Notes: generated by a model from the letters alone, not told the origin. Counted from the first letter of the stretch, positions 1 through 6,356 are shown. The stretch is DNA of 6,362 nucleotides from an uncultured Alphaproteobacteria bacterium (GCA_913044255.1 CAJWOI010000167.1:1-6362); one strand, 5' to 3'. Translations and numbers: made by a program.

Positions 1-717
1 GTCGTCACCGCAAGAGAATCACAAATCGTAAGAATCAATCAAGCGGAATTGGTATCATATCCACCCGAAAACACTCGTTGCCCACGGCTGTCTTTTAGAC
101 TAAACTTCGGCGGATGCTCGTACCCCTCAAATATGACAGCCGGCTAGGGCGCGATAACGGTTTAGTGACAACTGCGCCTTTGCCGCATCAGACCGAAAAG
201 CTCGAGGTGCAGGAACTCAAGTAATCTACTTGCCCTTACGCCAGAAGATCGAGACCCTCGTATTGGCAATCAACTTTGACGTGGCGGTCGGGTGGGAACC
301 TCTCTCGCGGAGCAGAAATGGGATGGGAACCTCATAATTTTTTTGCTACTGTTTTTTTTCGACTGTCAGAAATCGCTTCTTTCTGGCAGAAGCCACCGGC
401 GACGGCCCTGAACGATGTGACTTCTGCGCGTCAACGCGGTTTTGACTCCGGTATAACTGTGCTAATGGATGGCTAAATCAGACCCCAGGGTTACCAAAGC
501 TGGTGCCCTGTTCCTTTGCTTGCAGAGCCATCAGATGTTTGCGGTACAAATCCAAGTTGACTTTGCGACGATTTTTTAACGGATCTCAAATGTTTAAATT
601 GGGCACTCTCTGTTAGACTGCGTCATTAGGAAACGGCTTGGAGGCGGCGCGAAGTTTCAAAGATCCATTTGCGCTATCATTTGATGGTTGAAGCTGCTGC
701 CGCTATAGGAGAATGGA
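1..717. other. Stretch without a supportable gene
   Basis: No reading frame here has both a plausible start with a ribosome binding site and protein-like composition. The longest one (276-476, +, TTG start) lacks a Shine-Dalgarno sequence, is rich in Trp, Arg and Phe and resembles nothing I know. A 10-bp direct repeat, tgggaacctc, occurs at 293-302 and 324-333, and runs of T lie near 339-358. The composition shifts along the stretch, with a GC-richer part near 130-320 and an AT-richer part near 540-610. That fits decayed mobile DNA or intergenic DNA, but this is inference. A TTGACT at 557-562 has no convincing -10 partner. Confidence 0.5.
707..711 (+). promoter_or_regulatory. Ribosome binding site of the small membrane protein
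   Basis: AGGAG lies six bases before the ATG at 718. It is the best Shine-Dalgarno match in the window and the main reason to accept the short gene that follows. A competing ATG at 713 opens only a short frame. Confidence 0.7.
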
Positions 718-960
718 ATGGGTCGAGACAATATCGCCGGCACTAAAGGAGGAATACTAAAAACTTTGTTCTTGCTGCCTGGCATGATTATTCAGTGGTT
801 CATGTACGTGAGCGTGGGAGGTGTAAAGGGCTATGGTAAGGTTCGTGAGCAAACTAGATTGGCGCGTTCACCTCTCATGACATGGGTTTATTCGATAGGA
901 GCATGGGGTTTGGGAGGACTGTACATATTAGGATCTTTGCTCCAACAAGCGCCCAGTTAG
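718..960 (+). CDS. Small two-TM membrane protein, unknown function
   Basis: An 80-residue protein that I do not recognise. Two hydrophobic segments are visible, about residues 14-34 (starting LKTLFLLPGMII) and 54-75 (starting TWVYSIGAWGLGG). They are joined by a basic loop (KGYGKVREQTRLAR) that would favour a cytoplasmic loop with both ends outside. Both helices are rich in glycine and aromatic residues, as in small helix-packing membrane proteins. There is no signal-peptidase site and no lipobox. The ATG is supported by an AGGAG six bases upstream. The gene stands alone on the plus strand, convergent with the kinase cluster about 600 bp away. A role as membrane partner or toxin-like effector is conceivable from position and size, but nothing in the sequence proves it. 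The call as a real gene rests on the ribosome site and the coherent membrane pattern. Confidence 0.62.
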   Translation: MGRDNIAGTKGGILKTLFLLPGMIIQWFMYVSVGGVKGYGKVREQTRLARSPLMTWVYSIGAWGLGGLYILGSLLQQAPS

Positions 961-1044
961 CCTTTGCGGACCCTTGATTTCTCGGACATTTGGATGCCCA
1001 GGCGTTAGACAATACTTCGGGACTTTTGGGGGAAGGAAGTGATG

Positions 1045-1526
1045 CTAAGGTGAGCCTGCCCATCGGGATGTCATTAAATCAGAGCGAAACGGCGACTTGT
1101 TCGCTATATATCTACTTCGAGGTTTCTGGATATCATTTCCAGCGCGTCGAAAGAATGCTTTGGTGCTAATTCCCAACTGATCATTGGCGGCAAAGAACAA
1201 CTTCTTGGCCTCGCGCGACTTCCTGTCTGGTCGGATACCTTCTAGGTTCATGTTTTGTGGGGTGATCGCACATCCAATTTTTTTGCACCCGTCACGTAAC
1301 AAAGGACGTAAATATCGACCAAGTGGCCATGCTCAACATCAAATTTTGTGCAAATAAAACTTTGCACCAGCGCCTCTACAAACCTTGAATGCCACTTTCC
1401 CTGCAGCATCCACCTCGATACCCACGCGACGTCTACAGAAGATTCATCCGAATCTTTCGAGACGTTTTGTCTGGCCAGCGACGGCAGCACGCCCATATTG
1501 TTAGACCCTGTAATGACTCCGGGCAC
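1045..1526 (-). pseudogene. Two overlapping ORFs joined by an A7 tract; frameshifted gene or remnant
   Basis: Two minus-strand frames follow the kinase gene. The first starts at GTG 1526 or ATG 1496 and stops at 1248. The second is open to a stop at 1045. They overlap across seven A (minus strand, 1278-1284). In the first frame the codons read GCA AAA AAA, so the heptamer A AAA AAA has the phase of a classic -1 slippery site. A -1 shift there would give about 150 residues from ATG 1496, passing from VTGAKK into IGCAITPQNM. Many first-frame codons end in G or C, which suggests that frame has been coding. No known domain is recognised: the first part has Trp-rich helices (DVAWVSRWMLQGKW), the second is basic (RPDRKSREAKK). 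Alternatives are programmed frameshifting, a decayed gene with a one-base indel, or chance ORFs. No strong ribosome site is seen; a weak AGGG precedes both possible starts. Confidence 0.33.
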
Positions 1527-1553
1527 GGCTAACCCTGTGGACCTTCAAAGAAA

Positions 1554-3083
1554 CTAGCGGGTGATGGCCAAAAACTTTTCGAAAACCGCACACTTGATGG
1601 GATTCTTGAAGCTTCTCCCTTCCCAATCGCGATGGATTTCTACCAGGTACCATTTTTTCCCATCAATTTTGCCAAGAACATCCACTTTTATTCCTTTACG
1701 AAGGACCGTCATTGTCGGGAAATCGGTGTTAGGTCCAGATCTGCAGTTCGCATTAGATAATACAGAACCGGTTTTTTTGGCTTCAGAATCCGTATTGTTC
1801 TGGGGCTCCCCGTCTATAGAAAAAATGCCTGACGATTCTGTCAAATGCTGCGAGATCATATTGACATGGACTCCAGTGATCAAAACAATCCCCATTGATG
1901 CGGCAGCTGAAACAATTGTTAATAACAACGCCATTGGATGGCGCAGATTGCTAATGCTGGCCAATTTGACCCCACCCTTGACCAGTGATTTTCCGGTCGA
2001 AACTTTCGTTTTGTTCGACTTATTTTTAGCCCCTGACAATACGTGAAGAGGCAACGGGGCAGTTACTCCATTTTGGAGATCACACCATCCACACCCACTC
2101 CCAAAATGGGCGTGAAGGCGAGGCTCCTGATCACATCGCATAAGTTTACCACTGGATGGATCAGCGTAAGCCGAAAGCATATCTCGCCATTTAGCAGCGG
2201 CGGGACGATTGTGACCCAAAAAGGCCTGATCGAACATTCGGTGGAGATCATCGGGAAAACTATGATGAACACTCTGTCGAGCTGGAAAGCAATTGCGCGC
2301 TTCTCTTAATCCATAAGCATAAAGCCCTGCCTCTATCATTTGTTGTATCGTTCCACCATTCAATCCTTTCTCCAACCGCGCCTGAAACGGATGAAGGCCG
2401 TTGTTTAGTAGCTTGAAAATAATCACCGCTAACGCGAACCGATCTTGTTCTTCTCCTAAGTCGCCGGGATCCTTTTTCGACGATTCAGGTGCAATGTACT
2501 CTGGCGTGTACTGACCAGCAACGAACCGTTTTCCGTCGCCGCCAAGGATACTAAAGCCGTCGCAGTCTAATAAACTTAACAGCATACTTTTTCGATAGAC
2601 GCGGCAGTTCGCCGGTTTCAAGTCGACAATATGATGACCGCGCCTATGCAACGCGGAAATACTAACGGCGAGGTTATATGCGCACGATACTCGAAATCCG
2701 TAAAACTCTGGCAGACCAGAAATTTGGCGCATCCTCTTTTGCAACATACGTTCCAGCGACACCGAGTCTTCAAAATCAATCTGCGGCATGGTGAAGCCGA
2801 GGAACTTTCCGTTTCTGGATTCAGCTATCGCTGTGGGCCAAGCTAGTTGGTGGAATTTGGACCGACGATGCTTGATCGCCGGCAACCTTGGCGGCGCTGC
2901 CAGCATAGCCTCGAGCTTAGGTTCGTATTGGTTTCCAACGCCGCGATCCTTGTATAATTTTAGTACTTGCTTCGGGGCATTTGGAAGTAAATGTATATCT
3001 CCGGCACCTCCTCCGGCGACACGCATCCCGACATTGATTCTCACTCTTTTTTTTCTTCCAGAATTGCGGAGGTAAACGAGCAT
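1554..3083 (-). CDS. Membrane-tethered Ser/Thr protein kinase of a TerY-P-type triad, with SH3-like C-terminus
   Basis: Predicted to phosphorylate Ser/Thr on partner proteins, probably the vWA protein or a downstream effector. With ATG 3083 it has 509 residues. The kinase domain covers about 20-300: glycine loop AGGGAGD (23-29), ATP lysine in VLK (K42), catalytic loop VDLKPAN (D154, K156, N159; the HRD arginine is replaced by Val), LDCDGF in place of DFG (metal Asp probably D173), APE at 198-200, and DRFALAVIIFKLL. A C-H-H-C-C cluster follows (C317, H324, H326, C331, C334, ending CGWC), probably a small zinc site. A hydrophobic membrane segment lies at about 383-405 and a bacterial SH3-like domain at 439-507, starting NCRSGPNTDFP. 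The tail would be periplasmic. ATG 3083 begins 5 nt after the phosphatase stop and gives a conventional N-terminus. GTG 3119 would add 12 residues and overlap the phosphatase. Neither start has a strong ribosome site, suggesting translational coupling. Confidence 0.9.
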   Translation of the reverse strand: MLVYLRNSGRKKRVRINVGMRVAGGGAGDIHLLPNAPKQVLKLYKDRGVGNQYEPKLEAMLAAPPRLPAIKHRRSKFHQLAWPTAIAESRNGKFLGFTMPQIDFEDSVSLERMLQKRMRQISGLPEFYGFRVSCAYNLAVSISALHRRGHHIVDLKPANCRVYRKSMLLSLLDCDGFSILGGDGKRFVAGQYTPEYIAPESSKKDPGDLGEEQDRFALAVIIFKLLNNGLHPFQARLEKGLNGGTIQQMIEAGLYAYGLREARNCFPARQSVHHSFPDDLHRMFDQAFLGHNRPAAAKWRDMLSAYADPSSGKLMRCDQEPRLHAHFGSGCGWCDLQNGVTAPLPLHVLSGAKNKSNKTKVSTGKSLVKGGVKLASISNLRHPMALLLTIVSAAASMGIVLITGVHVNMISQHLTESSGIFSIDGEPQNNTDSEAKKTGSVLSNANCRSGPNTDFPTMTVLRKGIKVDVLGKIDGKKWYLVEIHRDWEGRSFKNPIKCAVFEKFLAITR

Positions 3084-3088
3084 CAGAT

Positions 3089-3901
3089 CTACCGGCTTAA
3101 TCCCACTTTTGTTGCCCACAATAATGTTTTGTCATCGCCTGTGACCATTCTAACTTTATTGTCTAACAAAGTATTGGTCAACGCAGTTTTTGCCGTATCA
3201 TCGTCAGCAGTTCTGACGAATTCAATAACTGGCGCAACGAAATTCATGAACGGGGATTCGCATCCCCTGGACATTGCTAGCGGCGTCACACCATCGCTCA
3301 TTAGAAGAATTGTATCAAAATTGGAATCGAAAGATATAGTCTCCAAATACCTTTCCCAGTTTTCCATTGTTACAAAAAATGTTTCATTCGCGTACTCGCC
3401 GTTCTGTGGTTTCGATGTAGTAGCTTCCGTGGGATCGTTCAATGCGAGAGCCGTCCCGGCCCCATCGCCGACATGGAAAAACCTCCCGCCACTCTGGTTA
3501 GCGACAACAGCAACCAGCGTTGTAGCGAAATCCGAAAGCCTGAGCGGCACGCCATTGGCCTCGCATTCGGGCTTCTGGATAAGGTTTTTCGTAGTTTCAT
3601 TGACCGCTTCAATCAAAAGTTTCGACACTAAATCGAAATCAATTCGCGCACCCGAAACGCCCTTTGAAACGACTTCCACGACGGCGGACGCAATAGCCGC
3701 CGCGCCTAAATGGCCAAAGCGTGCGCTGCCTGCGCCATCTGCTACTGCAGCGACTAAGCAGCAGCCATCGCGCAAAACGTACGCGTGAGCATCCTGACAT
3801 GGCATATTTTCATCAACGTGTGCGAATCCCGCAACCGAAACGCCTCCCACTCTCCACAAATCCTGGCAATTTTCCATTTTGCTCTCTGCTATCCAGGGCA
3901 T
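3089..3901 (-). CDS. PP2C-family protein phosphatase of the triad
   Basis: Metal-dependent Ser/Thr phosphatase expected to reverse the neighbouring kinase. With ATG 3901 it has 270 residues, nearly all one PP2C domain. Motifs in order: GFAHVDENMPCQDA (Q36, D37), VAAVADGAGS (D55, metal ligand), FATTLVAVV, FHVGDGAG (D146), LLMSDGVTP (D203, metal ligand) and GDDKTLL (D256, D257). All the Asp residues expected for the two-metal centre are present, so it should be active. There is no signal peptide or membrane segment, so it is cytosolic. The start is uncertain. ATG 3901 has GGAG four bases upstream; ATG 3877 is closest to where such proteins usually begin. The frame stays open upstream to about 4156, with GTG 4036 giving 315 residues. 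It lies 5 nt before the kinase, so the two are co-translated. The vWA gene is separated from it by an IS scar. Confidence 0.9.
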   Translation of the reverse strand: MPWIAESKMENCQDLWRVGGVSVAGFAHVDENMPCQDAHAYVLRDGCCLVAAVADGAGSARFGHLGAAAIASAVVEVVSKGVSGARIDFDLVSKLLIEAVNETTKNLIQKPECEANGVPLRLSDFATTLVAVVANQSGGRFFHVGDGAGTALALNDPTEATTSKPQNGEYANETFFVTMENWERYLETISFDSNFDTILLMSDGVTPLAMSRGCESPFMNFVAPVIEFVRTADDDTAKTALTNTLLDNKVRMVTGDDKTLLWATKVGLSR

Positions 3902-3905
3902 GGGG

Positions 3906-3909
3906 CTCC
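3906..3909 (-). promoter_or_regulatory. Candidate ribosome binding site choosing phosphatase start 3901
   Basis: On the minus strand GGAG lies four bases before ATG 3901. The spacing is short but usable. It favours this start over GTG 4036, which has no comparable site, and over ATG 3877, which has only AGAGAG. Confidence 0.4.
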
Positions 3910-4044
3910 AAAAAATAGTCAGAAAACCCCGCTCCTGATCGTGATCCGTCAAGCTTCGTATGGTCATACCATCACGCGGCGGGGTCAAGTGGTAGCTGAT
4001 AGCCCCGTTTCCCGGCGGATCGAGCAAAATTGTCACTTCGTCTG

Positions 4045-4626
4045 GTTCAATTGTCTTTCGGGTCCCGGCGATGTCGCCTGCAGGTGAGAACTTGAGCGGT
4101 GGTTGTCGGACGATAGTGTAGACTTTGTATTGGATTTCGGCAGGGATTTGGTGCCTTTATGGCCGCCGGCGATGTGCCGGCGCTGATTGAACACTCTCGC
4201 GGGTCGGACGCTTGTGTCCAGGTGGATGGGGAGGCGGGTTTCAAAATGCTCAAGCGGGCCTCAACGGCCTCAGAGATGGTAGTGACCATTTTGCGTTATG
4301 GGTCGTTGGCGGCGAGCCGTGCGAAGATCGGGCGCTGTTGATCGAACTGATAGTTTGACCCTGCCGGTGAGACACGGTCTGTCATTTGTGCAGGCAGCCT
4401 GGGATTCTTTGGTTTCGTTTGAAGGTCTGTAACTGTCGCCGTAGCGTGGGGGCCAGTCGGCGCTGCTCGCGGAGATCCGATGCTCGCAAAGTCTGACCGT
4501 GGCGAGGGCTCCGGTGACCTTTGATTTGCAGCGGCGGCGGCCGGCGGGCGGTGGCCACCATCTGCTTTGATACCACGATGCTGGCACCAGGCGATTCGAC
4601 GCCCATATTGGGCGCACCAACAGCCG
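4045..4626. other. GC-rich scar between phosphatase and vWA genes, with decayed reading frames
   Basis: This stretch is visibly richer in G and C than the flanking genes and has no intact gene. On the minus strand several protein-like pieces lie in different frames: MVTTISEAVEARLSILKP from 4289, and IPAEIQYKVYTIVRQPPLKF from about 4150, which runs without a stop into the phosphatase frame. Such frame hopping is typical of decayed coding DNA. I could not assign these pieces to a family. An IS3-type OrfA fragment abuts the right side, so the stretch may be the rest of that element plus older cargo. No terminal inverted repeats or target duplication could be identified by eye. Confidence 0.45.
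4164..4182. repeat. GC-rich inverted repeat (7-bp arms, 5-nt loop)
   Basis: CGCCGGC at 4164-4170 and GCCGGCG at 4176-4182 are perfect inverted arms around GATGT. The hairpin would be stable, but no T run follows on either strand, so it is not a typical intrinsic terminator. It lies inside the scar between the two halves of the cluster and could slow read-through, or be a chance product of high GC. Confidence 0.4.
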
Positions 4627-4764
4627 AAAAAGCTCGTGGATCTTGGCGTGACTTCGGCTGACTTCGCCATCATATCCACGGCGACCAAGTTCGGCACCTT
4701 TCGAAAACACCTCGCCGAGGGCGTCGAACGGCCGCCGCTTCCATTTGCTCACCCGGTTCAGGTG
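4627..4764 (-). pseudogene. IS3-family transposase OrfA fragment
   Basis: The minus strand encodes HLNRVSKWKRRPFDALGEV, followed in the same frame by a stretch containing FSKGAE, then EVSRSHAKIHELF. This matches the middle-to-C-terminal part of IS3-family OrfA, whose pattern is HPNQVxxWKxxALExLxEVFSxGAE, then a charged linker, then ELxAKIGxL. The N-terminal helix-turn-helix half is missing upstream, and the usual TVERDFL continuation is lost after ELF. No OrfB catalytic DDE segment can be read further on. It is therefore a truncated, non-functional relic. It starts about 75 bp past the stop of the vWA gene and points in the same direction as the cluster. The family match is from memory of the motif, not a search. 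Confidence 0.6.
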
Positions 4765-4839
4765 TCCCCTCTGCCCGGTAGTGATCTCTTGATCCGTTCC
4801 ATCAGGCGACTGAAAAGCTCACCTTTCCCTATTCAATTT

Positions 4840-5526
4840 TCAGGTGGAAATTTTGCCCCAGTCCACTGCTGGAAGCTGAACCTCAGAATCCCGCGATGCT
4901 TTGGAGCCAGATGACACACTTCGGCTAAGCCAGACAAATAGCTCGCGGAATTTCAAACCATCGAGTCTAACAGGCTCTCGATTGGAAAAACTTTTTAGCG
5001 CATCGAAATTTGCATCCTGGGTACCCACTGCAAAAATCACGACTTTGTTCTCATCTTCAGCCAGCCGACAATCGGCAGCCGATTCCTCCCAATCCAAGTC
5101 CGTAGGTTCGCCGTCGGTGATCACAAATATCCATGGTCTGTTGTATGGAATATCGTGCGAACGGTAATTTTCCTTTTGCTCCTCGATCTTATCCAATGCA
5201 GTTCTCATTGCTTTGCCAAGTGGAGTGCGTCCATTCGCCCTTATTGTTGGGGCGCGAAAGTCCATTGCATCCGTCCAATCCTGAATAATGCTGACTTGAT
5301 CATCGTCCCCAAGGCGTATTATCAGTAGCTGCACCCTTTGCGCAGCTGTGTCATCAGATTTTAGTTCTTCTTCCAATATCTTGAGGCCATCATTAAGTTC
5401 GCGAATGGCATCTGTTCCACTGCGTGGCTGGGCCATTGATGCCGATCCATCCAGGACAAGCACGCATGGCAATCTCTGGCTCGTATTGTCGGTAAGGACT
5501 ACATCTGGAATTGATAGGTCACTCAT
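4840..5526 (-). CDS. TerY-like von Willebrand factor A domain protein
   Basis: A 228-residue cytosolic protein that is one vWA domain with short tails, the usual size for TerY-like proteins. The metal-ion-dependent adhesion site is complete: DGSAS (D26, S28, S30), the Thr of GRTPLG (T101) and the Asp of TDGEPTD (D138). Strand and helix spacing is normal (VLVLDGSASM, LLIIRLGDD, IFVITDGEP, VVIFAVG). In TerY-P loci this protein is thought to bind a phosphorylated or metal-bearing partner and act as scaffold or substrate for the kinase-phosphatase pair; that role is inferred from genome context. The C-terminal tail (SSGSKASRDSE) is Ser-rich and could be phosphorylated, which is speculation. ATG 5526 has AAGG nine bases upstream. 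The gene follows the membrane protein gene by 49 bp, so the two are probably co-transcribed. An IS relic begins about 75 bp after its stop. Confidence 0.9.
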   Translation of the reverse strand: MSDLSIPDVVLTDNTSQRLPCVLVLDGSASMAQPRSGTDAIRELNDGLKILEEELKSDDTAAQRVQLLIIRLGDDDQVSIIQDWTDAMDFRAPTIRANGRTPLGKAMRTALDKIEEQKENYRSHDIPYNRPWIFVITDGEPTDLDWEESAADCRLAEDENKVVIFAVGTQDANFDALKSFSNREPVRLDGLKFRELFVWLSRSVSSGSKASRDSEVQLPAVDWGKIST

Positions 5527-5535
5527 GTTGATGGG

Positions 5536-5539
5536 CCTT
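5536..5539 (-). promoter_or_regulatory. Ribosome binding site of the vWA gene
   Basis: On the minus strand AAGG lies nine bases before ATG 5526, within the 49-bp gap after the membrane protein gene. It is modest but is the only match, and it supports the chosen start. Confidence 0.4.
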
Positions 5540-5575
5540 TTCGTTTTGGCTGTAGTTTGCGCAGGATGTCAAGCT

Positions 5576-6244
5576 TTAGGAAATCACCCGCTTAGCAAGT
5601 ATCCCCTTATAAAAGGTTTTAGAAATCCATAAAACAGCTCCCCACCCTATCGTGGCGCCAACCCATAAGTCACCATGATCTAGATCAAAGGTTTTGAAAA
5701 GTACTAAGCCAGATGAAAACAGGATCACCGTAATCCGGTTCGAAAGGCGAAAAGCTTCCAATTTTACCCATTCGTTTGGTCGCCTTGCTTGATTCATTTC
5801 CATCGCTAAGGCAGCATCAGCAGCAACCAACATTTCTTTCTTGTATCTAGGGATTGCTGCTTGAGCGCGAGGAATCTCCTTGTTCAGCTTCCGTCCGAGT
5901 CGGTTGCGGCCGTCATACCGCCCAGAGTTAGTCCGGCGAAGGCCCAACCCCGATTTCCGCAAGTTCGCGAGCCTGCGTTCAGCTTTAGCAAAGTCCGATT
6001 TGGCAATTGCGGCTCGATTTTGGGAATTCCGAAGATTGAGACGATCATCGCGCGTCGGGTTCAACTCGTCGCTGATTTCGAGTCTTCTCATAGGCCACAT
6101 TTTCATTTCTGAAAACAGCCAACAGCAACATATTAGTAGCACCACCAAAAGCAGCATCTTCCGAATCCAAGCTCCCCAACTTTTCCCTACCTCCAGACGT
6201 ACAATGCAAGGCGCTCCTTTTTGGCCCGTACGAGCCTCGTCCAT
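5576..6244 (-). CDS. Membrane protein with long charged helical region and three TM segments, unknown function
   Basis: About 222 residues from ATG 6244; I do not recognise a family. A basic N-terminus leads into a strongly hydrophobic helix at about 30-44 (MLLLVVLLICCCWLF, with three adjacent Cys). Next is a long charged segment, about 55-160, rich in Arg, Lys, Ala, Asn and Glu (e.g. AKSDFAKAERRLANLRK), probably alpha-helical or coiled-coil. Two more hydrophobic segments lie near 171-186 and 193-211, with the acidic turn DLDHGD between them. It is the first gene of the minus-strand cluster, 49 bp before the vWA gene, so it likely serves as the system's membrane sensor or anchor; this is inference from context. 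The start is unsure: TTG 6262 falls inside the -10 of a candidate promoter, ATG 6244 lacks a clear ribosome site, and ATG 6157 would begin directly at the first hydrophobic helix. Confidence 0.72.
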   Translation of the reverse strand: MDEARTGQKGAPCIVRLEVGKSWGAWIRKMLLLVVLLICCCWLFSEMKMWPMRRLEISDELNPTRDDRLNLRNSQNRAAIAKSDFAKAERRLANLRKSGLGLRRTNSGRYDGRNRLGRKLNKEIPRAQAAIPRYKKEMLVAADAALAMEMNQARRPNEWVKLEAFRLSNRITVILFSSGLVLFKTFDLDHGDLWVGATIGWGAVLWISKTFYKGILAKRVIS

Positions 6245-6261
6245 CTGGGCACGTGACCGCA

Positions 6262-6290
6262 ATGATATTCAAAATTGACGTGCAATGCAA
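6262..6290 (-). promoter_or_regulatory. Candidate sigma70-type promoter of the cluster
   Basis: On the minus strand TTGCAT (6285-6290) and TATCAT (6262-6267) are separated by exactly 17 bp. The -10 matches the consensus at five of six bases and the -35 at three of six. It lies immediately upstream of the first gene, with a predicted transcript start near 6255. That would leave a very short leader before ATG 6244, or about 100 nt before ATG 6157. Confidence 0.45.
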
Positions 6291-6313
6291 GTGTGGGATG
6301 AGTGCTCTGTCGC

Positions 6314-6356
6314 TAACATGTGATCTGTCCGCATTAGGTAACACGTGATCTGTCCG
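6314..6356. repeat. Pair of 18-bp direct repeats upstream of the cluster
   Basis: TAACATGTGATCTGTCCG at 6314-6331 recurs as TAACACGTGATCTGTCCG at 6339-6356, with one mismatch and a 25-bp offset. Two explanations fit. They may be binding sites for a regulator, since they lie some 25-95 bp upstream of the candidate -35. Or they may be the repeated end motif of an insertion sequence beyond the window: IS21-type elements carry several such repeats near their termini. The sequence alone does not decide, and no second copy of the motif is seen elsewhere in the window. Confidence 0.6.

Noticed and set aside
276..476. Plus-strand ORF of 66 codons with a TTG start
   Set aside because: No Shine-Dalgarno sequence, odd composition and no domain; not supportable as a gene.
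1561..2046. Plus-strand ORF of 161 codons
   Set aside because: Antisense to the kinase's TM and SH3-like region; no domain or ribosome site, while the minus strand shows a coherent architecture.
2068..2109. Inverted repeat CCATTTTGG / CCAAAATGG
   Set aside because: Perfect 9-bp arms, but with a 24-nt loop and inside the kinase coding region around the Cys/His cluster codons; most likely chance and codon use.
2991..3788. Plus-strand ORF of 265 codons
   Set aside because: It is the antisense shadow of the PP2C gene, Ser/Ala/Thr-rich with no domain; the minus-strand reading has the full phosphatase motif set.
4159..4341. Plus-strand ORF of 60 codons in the scar
   Set aside because: No ribosome site and no recognisable family; lies in GC-rich decayed DNA where long frames arise by chance.
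4810..4843. Inverted repeat CTGAAAA / TTTTCAG at the end of the vWA gene, considered as a terminator
   Set aside because: The stem is AT-rich, the loop is about 20 nt and no T run follows on the minus strand, so it is a poor intrinsic terminator.
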